From NCBI GenBank assembly GCA_002426015.1, contig DINS01000035.1, positions 233,676-297,675 of the forward strand: DNA of 64,000 bases, read 5' to 3'. The notes beneath the pieces were generated by a model. The model was not told the origin of the DNA. It saw only the letters and a program-made list of their open reading frames with translations, and ran no database searches. Below are positions 16,393-25,161 of the stretch, piece after piece. Each line of letters opens with the position of its first letter. Position 1 is the stretch's first letter. Origin of the DNA: Flavobacteriaceae bacterium UBA5534 (GTDB lineage Bacteria > Bacteroidota > Bacteroidia > Flavobacteriales > Flavobacteriaceae). The position numbers were made by a program, and so were the translations under genes.

Positions 16393-17547
16393 TTAATTTG
16401 AGGTTGTTTTGACTGCCTCTATGAGATCAACGCGTTTTCCATCTTTATAAGCTACTATGAATGAGGTTTCATAGCCTTTAGATTCTGCTTCTATTTGAAG
16501 CTGTTTAACCTTGTTGTAATCAGAAGTATAGCCGTAAAAATACTTAAACAAACCACCTTCTTTTTCTCTCGAAATGTCTTTCAGCCCATTAAAATTATGC
16601 GGTTTAGGGTCAATTTTGCGAGATGTTGCAGCTAACTGTACTTTAAAAACGATATTGGTATAAATGAGCTCTGGTAGTTTATCATCAATGATTGCATCTT
16701 TTTCCTTTTGCTCTTTTGTGATTTCTTTTGGAGTTTCTCTTTCAACATGAACTTGCTCACCTACATTGCCATCCAAAATCTTTTTATAATCCATAATGGC
16801 ATCAATGATAGATTGAGAAACTTCACTTTGCCCCTTATCAGAATTAAGGTAAGCTCCTTCTTCTTTATTTGTTACAAAACCTGTTTCAATAAGTACACTA
16901 GGCATTGCCGTTTGGTGTATGACCCATAAACTTGCTTGTTTGACACCTCTGCTTTTTCGATTGGCTTTCTTGACAAAATTCTTTTCAATCATGGAAGCCA
17001 ATAAGATACTGGATTCTGTATATTCTTCTTGTAGCAAGGAGATTCCAATTGAGGATTCGGGTGAATTTGGATTAAACCCTCCATAATGCTTTTCGTAGTC
17101 ATCTTCAAGAAAGATAACTTCATTCTCTGCTTTTGCGACCTCAAAATTTCTATTGGTGTTTTTTAAATCCAAAACATAAGTTTCAGTCCCATAAGCTTCT
17201 GTATGATGTGCATTGCAATGAATGGATACAAATAAATCGGCATTGGCATCATTGGCAATTTTTGCTCTATCTTTAAGCTCGACAAACACATCTGTTTTAC
17301 GAGTATAAATAACCTTAAAATCAGGGTTTTTTTCAAGTTCTTTGCCAACAGCCAATACGACTTTTAGGGCAATGTCTTTTTCTTTATAGCCATATTTAGA
17401 ATTTTTACCAGGGTCTTTACCTCCATGTCCAGCATCTAGGACTACTATAAATTTTTCTTTATTGTTTTGTAAAGCGTATGCAGATGTTAAAGAAAATGTA
17501 AATATAACTACTACAAATACGATTATGAATTGAATGTTCGTTCTCAT
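16393..17547 (-). CDS. N-acetylmuramoyl-L-alanine amidase
   Basis: 384 residues from the ATG at 17545-17547, which starts a signal peptide (MRTNIQFIIVFVVVIFTFSL, cleavage near AYA). An upstream ATG at 17592 adds 15 residues and is the alternative. The Amidase_3 zinc enzyme has the ligands VVLDAGHGGKDPG (His), the following Glu in GYKEKDIAL, and SIHCNAH (His), plus catalytic IETGFVTNKEE. It hydrolyses the bond between MurNAc and L-alanine in peptidoglycan, acting in the periplasm during cell separation. A C-terminal SPOR-like segment (VFKVQLAATSRKI ... GYTSDYNKVKQLQIEAESKG) probably targets denuded glycan at the septum. It is divergent from the LptD-like gene. Confidence 0.9.
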   Translation of the reverse strand: MRTNIQFIIVFVVVIFTFSLTSAYALQNNKEKFIVVLDAGHGGKDPGKNSKYGYKEKDIALKVVLAVGKELEKNPDFKVIYTRKTDVFVELKDRAKIANDANADLFVSIHCNAHHTEAYGTETYVLDLKNTNRNFEVAKAENEVIFLEDDYEKHYGGFNPNSPESSIGISLLQEEYTESSILLASMIEKNFVKKANRKSRGVKQASLWVIHQTAMPSVLIETGFVTNKEEGAYLNSDKGQSEVSQSIIDAIMDYKKILDGNVGEQVHVERETPKEITKEQKEKDAIIDDKLPELIYTNIVFKVQLAATSRKIDPKPHNFNGLKDISREKEGGLFKYFYGYTSDYNKVKQLQIEAESKGYETSFIVAYKDGKRVDLIEAVKTTSN

Positions 17548-17653
17548 AAGGGTTTTAACGGATAAAAAACTCGGTTTATTACGTATATTCATTGGGATGG
17601 TGTAAATTTTTAAATTTTAATTGATTAATAAATTAATCCCAAAAAAATATATG

Positions 17654-17661
17654 TAATTTTG
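17654..17661 (+). promoter_or_regulatory. Sigma-A type -7 element for the LptD-like gene
   Basis: TAATTTTG, an exact TAnnTTTG match. It overlaps the TTG at 17659, so translation cannot start there; this settles the start of the following gene at TTG 17710. Confidence 0.55.
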
Positions 17662-17709
17662 GCTTTTCAAAAACCGAGCCATACTTTTACAAAAATACAT
17701 TTAAAAGCA

Positions 17710-20415
17710 TTGCGTACAAACATCTTTCATATACTTTTTAGCTTAAGTTTTACAGTGCTTATTAACACTTTTGGCTTTGCGCAGGAGATTCCAAAACCGA
17801 ACGAACCCATAAAACCCAAAACAACAAACGATACAATTGTTGTTAGTGTCGATTCATTAATTGGCAAACCCATCAATATAAAAGAAAACGATTGGGTAAC
17901 TAAAGACAGTATCCCTAAAAAGAAGGAGTTTTTAGAGGACATAGTAAAGTATAAAGCCAAGGACTATGTGTCCCTAAACCAACGCAAACAGCAAACCACA
18001 CTGTATAATGAAGCCGAAATTTATTATCAGGACATGGAAATAAAGTCTGGTGTTATTGTGATTGACAATAACAAAGGACTTGTTTATGCAGGACGAATAA
18101 AAGATTCGTTAGGGGAATACTCTCAAGCGCCAATATTTAAGCAAGGAGCTAATGTTATAGAACCAGATTCTATCATCTTTAACATGAACAATAAAAAGGC
18201 GCTTATCTATAACTCTAGAACGGAACAAAGTGGTGGAATTATTGATGCAGAGCTTACAAAAAAAGAGAATGATTCGGTTTACTTTATAAAAGAAGGAAAA
18301 TTTACTACGGCAGAAGACAGAGATGATCCTGAGTATTATTTTAGGATGCGGAAAGCAAAAATTGTTCCCAACAAAAAGATTGTCGTTGGTTTAACCAATA
18401 TGTACATATATAATGTACCTACGCCTATCGGGCTTCCTTTTGCCTATTTTCCAATGTCTGAAAAGCAAACTTCAGGTATTATTTTTCCAACCTTTGGGCA
18501 AAATAACGATAGAGGCTATAATTTGACCAATGGTGGTTATTATTTTGCCATCAATGACTATGTTGACCTAGAAGTGTTGGGTGATTACTATACCAATGGA
18601 AGTTATGGGCTCCGATTGGAATCGGCCTATGCGTTGCGATATCGTTTTAGAGGAAATGTCGGTTTTAGATATGAAAATATCATAAACAGCGAGCGTGGTT
18701 TTCCTGATTATTCAAAATCGTCTATTTATAATATTAGATGGTCTCATGCTCAAGATTCAAAGTCCAATCCAAGTTCACGTTTTTCTGCTTCTGTCAATCT
18801 TGGTAGCAGTCGTTATTATCAAGAATCGGTCAATCAGATCAATGCTTCAAACTTTTTGAACAATACCTTATCGTCATCGGTATCGTATTCAAAAACGTTT
18901 CAAGGCGAACCACAGGTCAACATGAGCTTGACCGCAACACATTCTCAAAACACAAACACACAGCAAATCAATATGACCTTACCTACCTTCCAGGCAAGTG
19001 TAAGCCGTATTTTTCCATTTGAACCTAAAACAGGAACCAAAAAGGGCATTGTTCAAAATATCAACTTTCAGTATAATGTAAGAGGCGAAAATCGTATCCA
19101 AACGACCGATTCATTATTCTTTAAAAAAGAAATGTTTGATGACGCTTTAATGGGATTGCAACACAGTGTACCATTGACCACCAATTTTAAGGTGTTCAAA
19201 TATTTCAGTATGAGTGCTGGCACCAATTTTGAAGAAAACTGGACCTTCAATACCATCAACAAATTTTATGACGAGGAAACCAATAAAATCATCACGCAAG
19301 ATGTGAGAGGTTTTGACAGTTTTAGAACCTATAATTTTAATGCCAGCATCGGAACTACCATTTATGGGATGTTCGATTTTAAAAAGGAAGGAAAAGACCC
19401 AAAAATACAAGCTATTAGACACGTCATGCGTCCTTCTATTAGCTATAATATCAATCCTGCTTTTGACCAGTATTATGATACGTTTGATGTCATTACTGCA
19501 GATGGAGTAACTCGACAAGAATACAGTAGATTTGAAAAATCGATTTTTGGAGCACCAAGCAATCGCTTTTCGAGTTCGATGGGTTTTACACTAGGAAACA
19601 ATTTTGAAGCCAAAGTGCGACAAAAAGATTCAACCCAAACCGAGCCAAAAAAGGTCATTTTGCTGAACAATCTTAATTTTTCGACATCCTATGATTTTGC
19701 AGCAGATTCTTTAAAAATAAGTCCTGTTAGGGTTTCAGGTGGTACACAAATACTCAATGATAAAATGAGCATCAATTTTGGAGCTGTTTTAGACCCTTAC
19801 GCACTGGACAACAACAATCGAAAAATTGACAAGTTTAATGTCGATAATGGCGGGAGTTTGTTCCGATTGACATCGGCCAATATAAATATGAGCTATACGA
19901 TATCCAGCAAAACCTTTTCGGGAGCTGAAGACGGTCTGGACAGACAGGCAGAAGAAGAGTCATTGCAAAGTGGTGGTCGATCGGATGATTTGTTTGGAAG
20001 ACCGGACGATTTTTCTGATAAACGGCTTTCAGACAAAGACAAAGACAGCAAAGAGAATGAACTGGATGAGTTTTACAATTATCAAATACCATGGAGCCTA
20101 CGTTTGGCCTACGCCGTAAATTATTCAAACAATGCCAGAGAGAACATGATATCGTCTCACTCATTGATGTTTTCTGGTGATGTCGATTTATCGCCTCGAT
20201 GGACAGTTGGCGCCTCATCTGGTTACGATTTTAAAAACCAAGGATTTACTTATACACAATTACGTTTTGAACGCGATTTGTTAAGTTGGCGTTTAAACTT
20301 TAGTTGGATTCCGTTTAGTACCAGAACTTCTTGGAACTTCTTTATCGGAATCAAATCGAGTTTATTGAAAGACATAAAATACGATAAGAGAAAACAACCA
20401 GATCAACAATTATAA
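17710..20415 (+). CDS. LptD-like outer-membrane LPS-assembly protein
   Basis: 901 residues. The frame is open from 17659, but the TTG there forms part of the promoter -7 box. TTG at 17710 starts a good signal peptide (LRTNIFHILFSLSFTVLINT, cleavage near FAQ), so I prefer it; no ATG is available near the start. An OstA/LptA-like N-terminal region follows (AEIYYQDMEIKSGVIVIDNN, DPEYYFRMRKAKIV, GLPFAYFPM). After it comes a large beta-barrel with many 'x-x-Y-x-F-N-x-S' strands; its last strands end in FFIGIKSSLL with a short tail. The family inserts LPS or lipooligosaccharide into the outer leaflet of the outer membrane. It is divergent from the amidase and followed by ridA. Confidence 0.85.
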   Translation: MRTNIFHILFSLSFTVLINTFGFAQEIPKPNEPIKPKTTNDTIVVSVDSLIGKPINIKENDWVTKDSIPKKKEFLEDIVKYKAKDYVSLNQRKQQTTLYNEAEIYYQDMEIKSGVIVIDNNKGLVYAGRIKDSLGEYSQAPIFKQGANVIEPDSIIFNMNNKKALIYNSRTEQSGGIIDAELTKKENDSVYFIKEGKFTTAEDRDDPEYYFRMRKAKIVPNKKIVVGLTNMYIYNVPTPIGLPFAYFPMSEKQTSGIIFPTFGQNNDRGYNLTNGGYYFAINDYVDLEVLGDYYTNGSYGLRLESAYALRYRFRGNVGFRYENIINSERGFPDYSKSSIYNIRWSHAQDSKSNPSSRFSASVNLGSSRYYQESVNQINASNFLNNTLSSSVSYSKTFQGEPQVNMSLTATHSQNTNTQQINMTLPTFQASVSRIFPFEPKTGTKKGIVQNINFQYNVRGENRIQTTDSLFFKKEMFDDALMGLQHSVPLTTNFKVFKYFSMSAGTNFEENWTFNTINKFYDEETNKIITQDVRGFDSFRTYNFNASIGTTIYGMFDFKKEGKDPKIQAIRHVMRPSISYNINPAFDQYYDTFDVITADGVTRQEYSRFEKSIFGAPSNRFSSSMGFTLGNNFEAKVRQKDSTQTEPKKVILLNNLNFSTSYDFAADSLKISPVRVSGGTQILNDKMSINFGAVLDPYALDNNNRKIDKFNVDNGGSLFRLTSANINMSYTISSKTFSGAEDGLDRQAEEESLQSGGRSDDLFGRPDDFSDKRLSDKDKDSKENELDEFYNYQIPWSLRLAYAVNYSNNARENMISSHSLMFSGDVDLSPRWTVGASSGYDFKNQGFTYTQLRFERDLLSWRLNFSWIPFSTRTSWNFFIGIKSSLLKDIKYDKRKQPDQQL

Positions 20416-20462
20416 TCGATAGCAATATTTTTATATGTTGCACTTCAAACTATCAATTCTTT

Positions 20463-20843
20463 ATGAAAAAAATAATCAACACACCTGACGCTCCTGCTCC
20501 AATTGGGCCATATAACCAAGCTGTTTTAACAGGAAACACGTTATTTACTTCTGGTCAAATTGCCATCGACCCAAAAACAAATGAATTGGTATTAACTGAT
20601 ATTAAGTCAGAAACCAAACAAGTAATGGAAAACCTGAAAGCTGTTTTGAAAGCGGCCGATATGACGTTTGAGAATGTTGTAAAAACCTCCATCTTTATCA
20701 GTGATATGCACAATTTTGCTCAAATTAACGAGATCTATGCTCAATACTTTGATAGCGACACGGCTCCAGCTCGCGAAACGGTTGAAGTTGCCAATCTCCC
20801 TAAATTTGTGAATGTGGAGATTAGTATGATTGCTGTGAAATAA
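20463..20843 (+). CDS. ridA: RidA family reactive enamine/imine deaminase
   Basis: 126 residues, the standard length of the family. The signature is clear: APAPIGPYNQAV at 10-21, LFTSGQIAIDP at 27-37, NVVKTSIFISDM at 82-93, and APARETVEVANLP at 104-116, including the conserved Arg (R107) that holds the substrate carboxylate. RidA proteins hydrolyse 2-aminoacrylate and related enamines formed by PLP enzymes such as threonine dehydratase, protecting other PLP enzymes. It starts 48 bases after the LptD-like gene and may be read through from it. The ATG at 20463 is the only sensible start. Confidence 0.95.
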   Translation: MKKIINTPDAPAPIGPYNQAVLTGNTLFTSGQIAIDPKTNELVLTDIKSETKQVMENLKAVLKAADMTFENVVKTSIFISDMHNFAQINEIYAQYFDSDTAPARETVEVANLPKFVNVEISMIAVK

Positions 20844-21004
20844 GGTTTTTTATGATGCGTTTCGCTATGATATGGAATCGTTTCAATGTTCTATATTAGA
20901 CGAAACCGAAACAAGTTCAGCATCAACAAACGAAGTTAGTTTTTTAGTTTAGTATTTCAATAGTTAAATACCTAAAGTTATTAAACATTTATTGCAAATA
21001 GCAG

Positions 21005-21012
21005 TACTTTTG
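21005..21012 (+). promoter_or_regulatory. Sigma-A type -7 element for the TIGR02757 gene
   Basis: TACTTTTG, an exact TAnnTTTG match, 22 bases before the GTG start at 21035. The 190-base gap before it (20844-21034) shows no convincing gene. Confidence 0.5.
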
Positions 21013-21034
21013 AAAAACAATCATTCATCCATCT

Positions 21035-21811
21035 GTGGCCAAAATAGTATCCAAACAAGACCTCAAAGACTTCCTCGACAGCAAAGTGGAGCAATACAAC
21101 CATCCACGATTTATTGAAAGCGACCCTATCCAGATACCACATCTGTACAGTAAAAAGCAAGACATTGAGATTGCTGGTTTTCTAACGGCAACCATTGCTT
21201 GGGGAAACAGAAAAAGCATTATCAATAATGCCAACAAGATGATGCAATTGCTCGACCATTCGCCTTATGCATTTATCACTCAACATCAAGAATCAGATTT
21301 AGAGGCGCTTTTGCCTTTTGTTCATCGAACGTTTAATGGCGAGGATTTTATTCAATTTGTTCAGAGTTTACAACATATATATAAAAACCATGATGGATTG
21401 GAAGCTGTATTTGCAAAACATGCAGAAACCGACTCCATACAAAAAGCCATTCATCAATTCAAGCACAATTTCTTTGAAATAGCGCATTTACCTCGAACCC
21501 AAAAGCACGTGAGCGATCCTCTAAAAAACTCGGCTGCCAAACGCATCAATATGTTTTTGAGATGGATGGTAAGACAAGATGCCAATGGTGTCGATTTTGG
21601 TATTTGGAAGAGCCTCTCACCTGCCCAACTGTCGTGTCCTTTGGATGTGCATTCTGGGAATGTCGCTAGGAAATTGGGCTTATTGAAACGAAAGCAAAAC
21701 GATGCAAAAGCGTTATTGGAGCTAGATACGGCTTTGCGCAAGATGGACAAAAGCGACCCTGTAAAGTATGATTTTGCGTTATTTGGATTGGGAGTTTTTG
21801 AAGGATTCTGA
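21035..21811 (+). CDS. TIGR02757 family protein of unknown function
   Basis: 258 residues starting at GTG 21035; no ATG is nearby and the N-terminus (MAKIVSKQDLKDFLDSKVEQ) matches the family start as I recall it. Conserved-looking segments include FLTATIAWGNRKSII near 50-65, KRINMFLRWMVRQD near 168-182, and PLDVHSGNVARKLGL near 202-217. The helical composition and the R-x-N-M-F-L-R-W-M-V pattern recall helix-hairpin-helix DNA glycosylase-like proteins, but this is only a resemblance. The function is not known. It is a single-gene unit between ridA and the convergent M61 gene. Confidence 0.85.
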   Translation: MAKIVSKQDLKDFLDSKVEQYNHPRFIESDPIQIPHLYSKKQDIEIAGFLTATIAWGNRKSIINNANKMMQLLDHSPYAFITQHQESDLEALLPFVHRTFNGEDFIQFVQSLQHIYKNHDGLEAVFAKHAETDSIQKAIHQFKHNFFEIAHLPRTQKHVSDPLKNSAAKRINMFLRWMVRQDANGVDFGIWKSLSPAQLSCPLDVHSGNVARKLGLLKRKQNDAKALLELDTALRKMDKSDPVKYDFALFGLGVFEGF

Positions 21812-21904
21812 ACAAAGTTGGCAGTAGATGATTTATTCTCGAATGATTATCTAAATGCCTCTTTAGGTTTCTCTGAATCTTTTGAACTTTGAACCAAAAA
21901 CAAA

Positions 21905-21940
21905 AAACGATTGACAAATCCTAAAATTCATCAATCGTTG
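21905..21940 (-). terminator. Rho-independent terminator for the M61 peptidase gene
   Basis: A 9-bp stem (AACGATTGA at 21906-21914 with TCAATCGTT at 21931-21939), followed on the minus strand by a T-rich tract. It lies 28 bases past the M61 stop codon. Confidence 0.6.
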
Positions 21941-21967
21941 ATCGTTACGCTTCAGTGAAAAATCACA

Positions 21968-23857
21968 TTAGCCTTTTAGCCACGCTTTGCGCAAATTTGT
22001 TTGCAATTCGTTCGCGTTTTCATCTTCTGACAATAATTTCTTTGTGGTATAGGCCTGTTTTAACTCTGTCTTGATAAGGATTTCTTTTCCGTCTCTTTCT
22101 AATTTCAACTCAACCTCTTTTCCTGGTTTCCATTGAAACATACCTCCTATCAGTACTTGGGCATTTTGAAGTGTTAAAGCAATACCGTTGATTTCTTTGA
22201 TAACATCGTTTGGTTGCACACCTTGTTCTACCCAAAAACTATTGCCATTGACACCTTCTGAAAAGAAAATGGTTCCTTTTTCTTCATCTCCATTAAAAAT
22301 AAACCCACTCGCGCTCTGGATAAAGTTAGTTTCTACTTTCTTTTCTTCTAAAGTCAATCCAACTTTTTTGAAAAAGTCATTATAGTTGATAGGTGTTGTA
22401 CCCACTACATGCGTTTCTAAAAACTGACTTACAGAAGGGTATGTCATCATAGATATTTCGCGAATAAGGTTATCGTCTTCAAAAGGTTTGTTCTTACCAT
22501 ATTTAGCTGATAATTCTTTCATTAACGAGAGCATACTTCGCTGCCCATTGCTTTCTTCACGCATCAAAATATCGATGCACATCCCTATCAATGCGCCTTT
22601 AGAATAGACATTGATGTAATTGTCTGCATACGGCTTATCTAAAATATTCTCACTCATCGTGGTGAAGCTCATCGTATCATCAAAATAATTAGAGGTTTGG
22701 ATTTTACTCATAATCTCATCATAAAAATCTTGCTCTGTCATCAATCCTTCATACACTTGAAAATGATGAGAAAAATATTCGGTCACACCTTCATACATCC
22801 ATAAGTGTTTAGAGAATGTCGGATTTATGTAATCGAAATAATGAACATCTTCAGAATGAACCGATAATGGTGTCACTAAATGAAAAAACTCGTGTGCCAC
22901 AACATCTGTCATTGATTTTTCCAATGCTGCCTTTGGCATTCCTTCTAAAAAAACAACCACTGTTGATGTATGGTGTTCCAAGGCTCCAAAACCTTTTGGA
23001 GATCCTTCAGATCCATCTGACAAATACAAGAAAATATCATAACGCGGCGTAGAATTTATATCTCCCAAATAGGCCTTTTGACCTTCCATCATTTTATACA
23101 TCGTCTCTTTTAAGCCTGCAGCTGTATGTACTTTATTTGGAGAATACACACTCAACACGATTTTGATATCGCCAACCATAAATTCTTCAACGTCAATTTT
23201 ACCATACATCATTGGATTGTCAGTAATATCAAAATAACGAGGCGCAATATAACTTGTGGTGATTGCTCTACCATCAGCACTCGACTTTGTTCCAACGTTT
23301 TGTAATGCAGATGAACGCTTAAAGGTTGCTGGTGCAGTTACATCCAAAGTGTATTGATTGTTTTTTAAGCTATCAAAAAAACCGATAAAACCGTGAAGAT
23401 TCAATACATAGACATTTGGCTCAATGTTAGTACCTGAAGGTGAAAATGGCATTTCATCACCAATACCTCCTCTAACTTCTTGGTCGTAAGTATCGTTGAC
23501 ATTGTAAACCAACTTATCTAATTGTGTTGCATTGGCAATCACCCAAGTGTTGTCATCTGGATGTGTTACTGCCAATTCATTTCCACTGTAATCTAAAGCC
23601 TTAAAATCATCTACAAATCGCCCAAAACTGCTCACACTGTAAGTTCCCTGTACCACTTTTGGCAAATGATAGGTTACTGTTGCTTCAGTAAAACGCCCTG
23701 GATTGATCACCACAGGTACTTTATCATCTACAACCTTTGTTAAATCCATAGAGGTAACGATTGGTGTACTTACAGCCAAATCATTACTCACTTTATTAGC
23801 AGAACCACATCCTAACAAGATGGAACCAACTAAAGCAATACTCAAAATATGTTTCAT
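21968..23857 (-). CDS. M61 family metallopeptidase, lipoprotein
   Basis: 629 residues. A lipoprotein signal (MKHILSIALVGSILLGC, lipobox LLGC with Cys17) points to a lipid-anchored envelope protein. The peptidase M61 core has the zinc motif VAHEFFHLVTP near residue 313 (H-E-x-x-H) and the downstream Glu in MYEGVTEYFSHH near 352. A C-terminal PDZ-like domain follows at about 500-600 (GVQPNDVIKEING). Characterised M61 enzymes are aminopeptidases with glycyl preference. The length of about 630 fits. It is divergent from the GT2 gene, and a -7 element at 23930 would give a leader of about 65 bases. Confidence 0.9.
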   Translation of the reverse strand: MKHILSIALVGSILLGCGSANKVSNDLAVSTPIVTSMDLTKVVDDKVPVVINPGRFTEATVTYHLPKVVQGTYSVSSFGRFVDDFKALDYSGNELAVTHPDDNTWVIANATQLDKLVYNVNDTYDQEVRGGIGDEMPFSPSGTNIEPNVYVLNLHGFIGFFDSLKNNQYTLDVTAPATFKRSSALQNVGTKSSADGRAITTSYIAPRYFDITDNPMMYGKIDVEEFMVGDIKIVLSVYSPNKVHTAAGLKETMYKMMEGQKAYLGDINSTPRYDIFLYLSDGSEGSPKGFGALEHHTSTVVVFLEGMPKAALEKSMTDVVAHEFFHLVTPLSVHSEDVHYFDYINPTFSKHLWMYEGVTEYFSHHFQVYEGLMTEQDFYDEIMSKIQTSNYFDDTMSFTTMSENILDKPYADNYINVYSKGALIGMCIDILMREESNGQRSMLSLMKELSAKYGKNKPFEDDNLIREISMMTYPSVSQFLETHVVGTTPINYNDFFKKVGLTLEEKKVETNFIQSASGFIFNGDEEKGTIFFSEGVNGNSFWVEQGVQPNDVIKEINGIALTLQNAQVLIGGMFQWKPGKEVELKLERDGKEILIKTELKQAYTTKKLLSEDENANELQTNLRKAWLKG

Positions 23858-23929
23858 TGAATTTGTTTTTTGTTCTTCGATGGAAGAAATTTTTATTAGC
23901 TAATTATTTTTATTTCGAAATTAGTCACG

Positions 23930-23937
23930 CAAAACTA
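23930..23937 (-). promoter_or_regulatory. Sigma-A type -7 element for the M61 gene
   Basis: TAGTTTTG on the minus strand, matching TAnnTTTG; a -33 element is not obvious. Confidence 0.4.
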
Positions 23938-23999
23938 CAATCTGTTACATCTTAATTCGTGAAGATTTTGTTAAAACTGCTAATTTGTATCTTAGCATC

Positions 24000-25007
24000 A
24001 TGCAAGACCAACTCATTAGCATTCTAACGCCTTTTAAAAACACTTCAGATTTTCTTCCTGAATGTTTGGAGTCCATTCTAAATCAAACTTATACTAATTG
24101 GGAATTGATTGTTGTTGATGATCATTCAACTGATGAAAGCTTTACCATAGTTGACGCTTATGCCAAACAGGATAGTCGAATTAAATTGTTCAAAAACACA
24201 GGAAATGGGATCATAGATGCTTTGCGATTGGCATTTCAGCATAGTAAAGGCAATTACATCACTCGAATGGACAGTGATGACATGATGACACCAAACAAGT
24301 TAGAATTGATGCTCAATGATTTGAAGGCGCACGGCAAACAACACATCGCTTTGGGTTTGGTTCGCTATTTTAGTGATGATGGCGTGAGTGATGGTTATGC
24401 TCGCTATGAAACTTGGCTCAATACATTGACTAAAACAGGAGCTAATTATTTAGAAATATATAAAGAATGTGTCATTCCATCACCTTGCTGGATGTTACAT
24501 AGAGAGGATTTGATGGCTTGTGGAGCTTTCAACCCTAATCGTTATCCAGAAGATTATGACTTGGCATTTCGTTTTTACAAACAAGGCATAAAATGCATTC
24601 CAAGTCAAAACCTACTTCATTTGTGGCGAGATTATGGCACAAGAACCTCACGTACGCACGAGCATTATGCGCAAAACTATTTTTTAGATATTAAATGCCA
24701 TTACTTTTTGGAGCTTGATTTTAATGCCAAGAGGACTTTAACTGTTTGGGGAGCTGGATTTAAAGGGAAAAAAATTGCCAAACTACTCAAAAAAAGAAAG
24801 ATTCCATTTGTTTGGATTTGTAATAATCCAAAGAAGATTGGCAAACACATCTACGGATTTGAGCTTCACAGTTTTGAGCATCTCAAAGAGTTAGAACACC
24901 CACAATGCATCGTAACCGTTGCAAATGAGCGCTCTCAACTACGTATCAAAACCTATTTTGAAACACAGCATATGAAATCGATGGTGGATTATTTTTTCTT
25001 TTGTTGA
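24000..25007 (+). CDS. Family 2 glycosyltransferase with C-terminal Rossmann-like domain
   Basis: 335 residues from ATG 24000; the frame is open five codons further upstream to a TTG, which is less likely. The GT-A core is clear: ISILTPFKNTSDFLPECLES at 6-25, WELIVVDDHSTD at 34-45, and the DxD metal motif TRMDSDDMMTP near 93-103. It probably transfers a sugar from a nucleotide-sugar donor on the cytoplasmic side. After about residue 240 an extra segment begins with LTVWGAGFKGKKIAKLL, a G-x-G-x-x-G pattern of a nucleotide-binding fold, so the protein appears to be a fusion. It has no glycan-locus neighbours. The acceptor is unknown. Confidence 0.87.
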   Translation: MQDQLISILTPFKNTSDFLPECLESILNQTYTNWELIVVDDHSTDESFTIVDAYAKQDSRIKLFKNTGNGIIDALRLAFQHSKGNYITRMDSDDMMTPNKLELMLNDLKAHGKQHIALGLVRYFSDDGVSDGYARYETWLNTLTKTGANYLEIYKECVIPSPCWMLHREDLMACGAFNPNRYPEDYDLAFRFYKQGIKCIPSQNLLHLWRDYGTRTSRTHEHYAQNYFLDIKCHYFLELDFNAKRTLTVWGAGFKGKKIAKLLKKRKIPFVWICNNPKKIGKHIYGFELHSFEHLKELEHPQCIVTVANERSQLRIKTYFETQHMKSMVDYFFFC

Positions 25008-25105
25008 TTGAAGCGCTTCCATTGAGTCACACAGAAAAATTCAACAATTCATTCATGTATTCGTGGCTAAATCTTTCAAAAGTTAAATTTACCTAAATCC
25101 ATCCA

Positions 25106-25134
25106 TTGTAATCCTTCAGCATTTTCTATATTTG
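25106..25134 (+). promoter_or_regulatory. Sigma-A type promoter for the 25162-29324 operon
   Basis: TTG at 25106-25108, 18 bases, then TATATTTG at 25127-25134. The ATG follows 27 bases later. Confidence 0.65.
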
Positions 25135-25161
25135 AGTACTAAATAAACGATAACAAACGGA

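Noticed and set aside
20872..20952. 26-codon plus-strand ORF between ridA and the TIGR02757 gene
   Set aside because: Short, no promoter or structure of its own, and composition like intergenic DNA.
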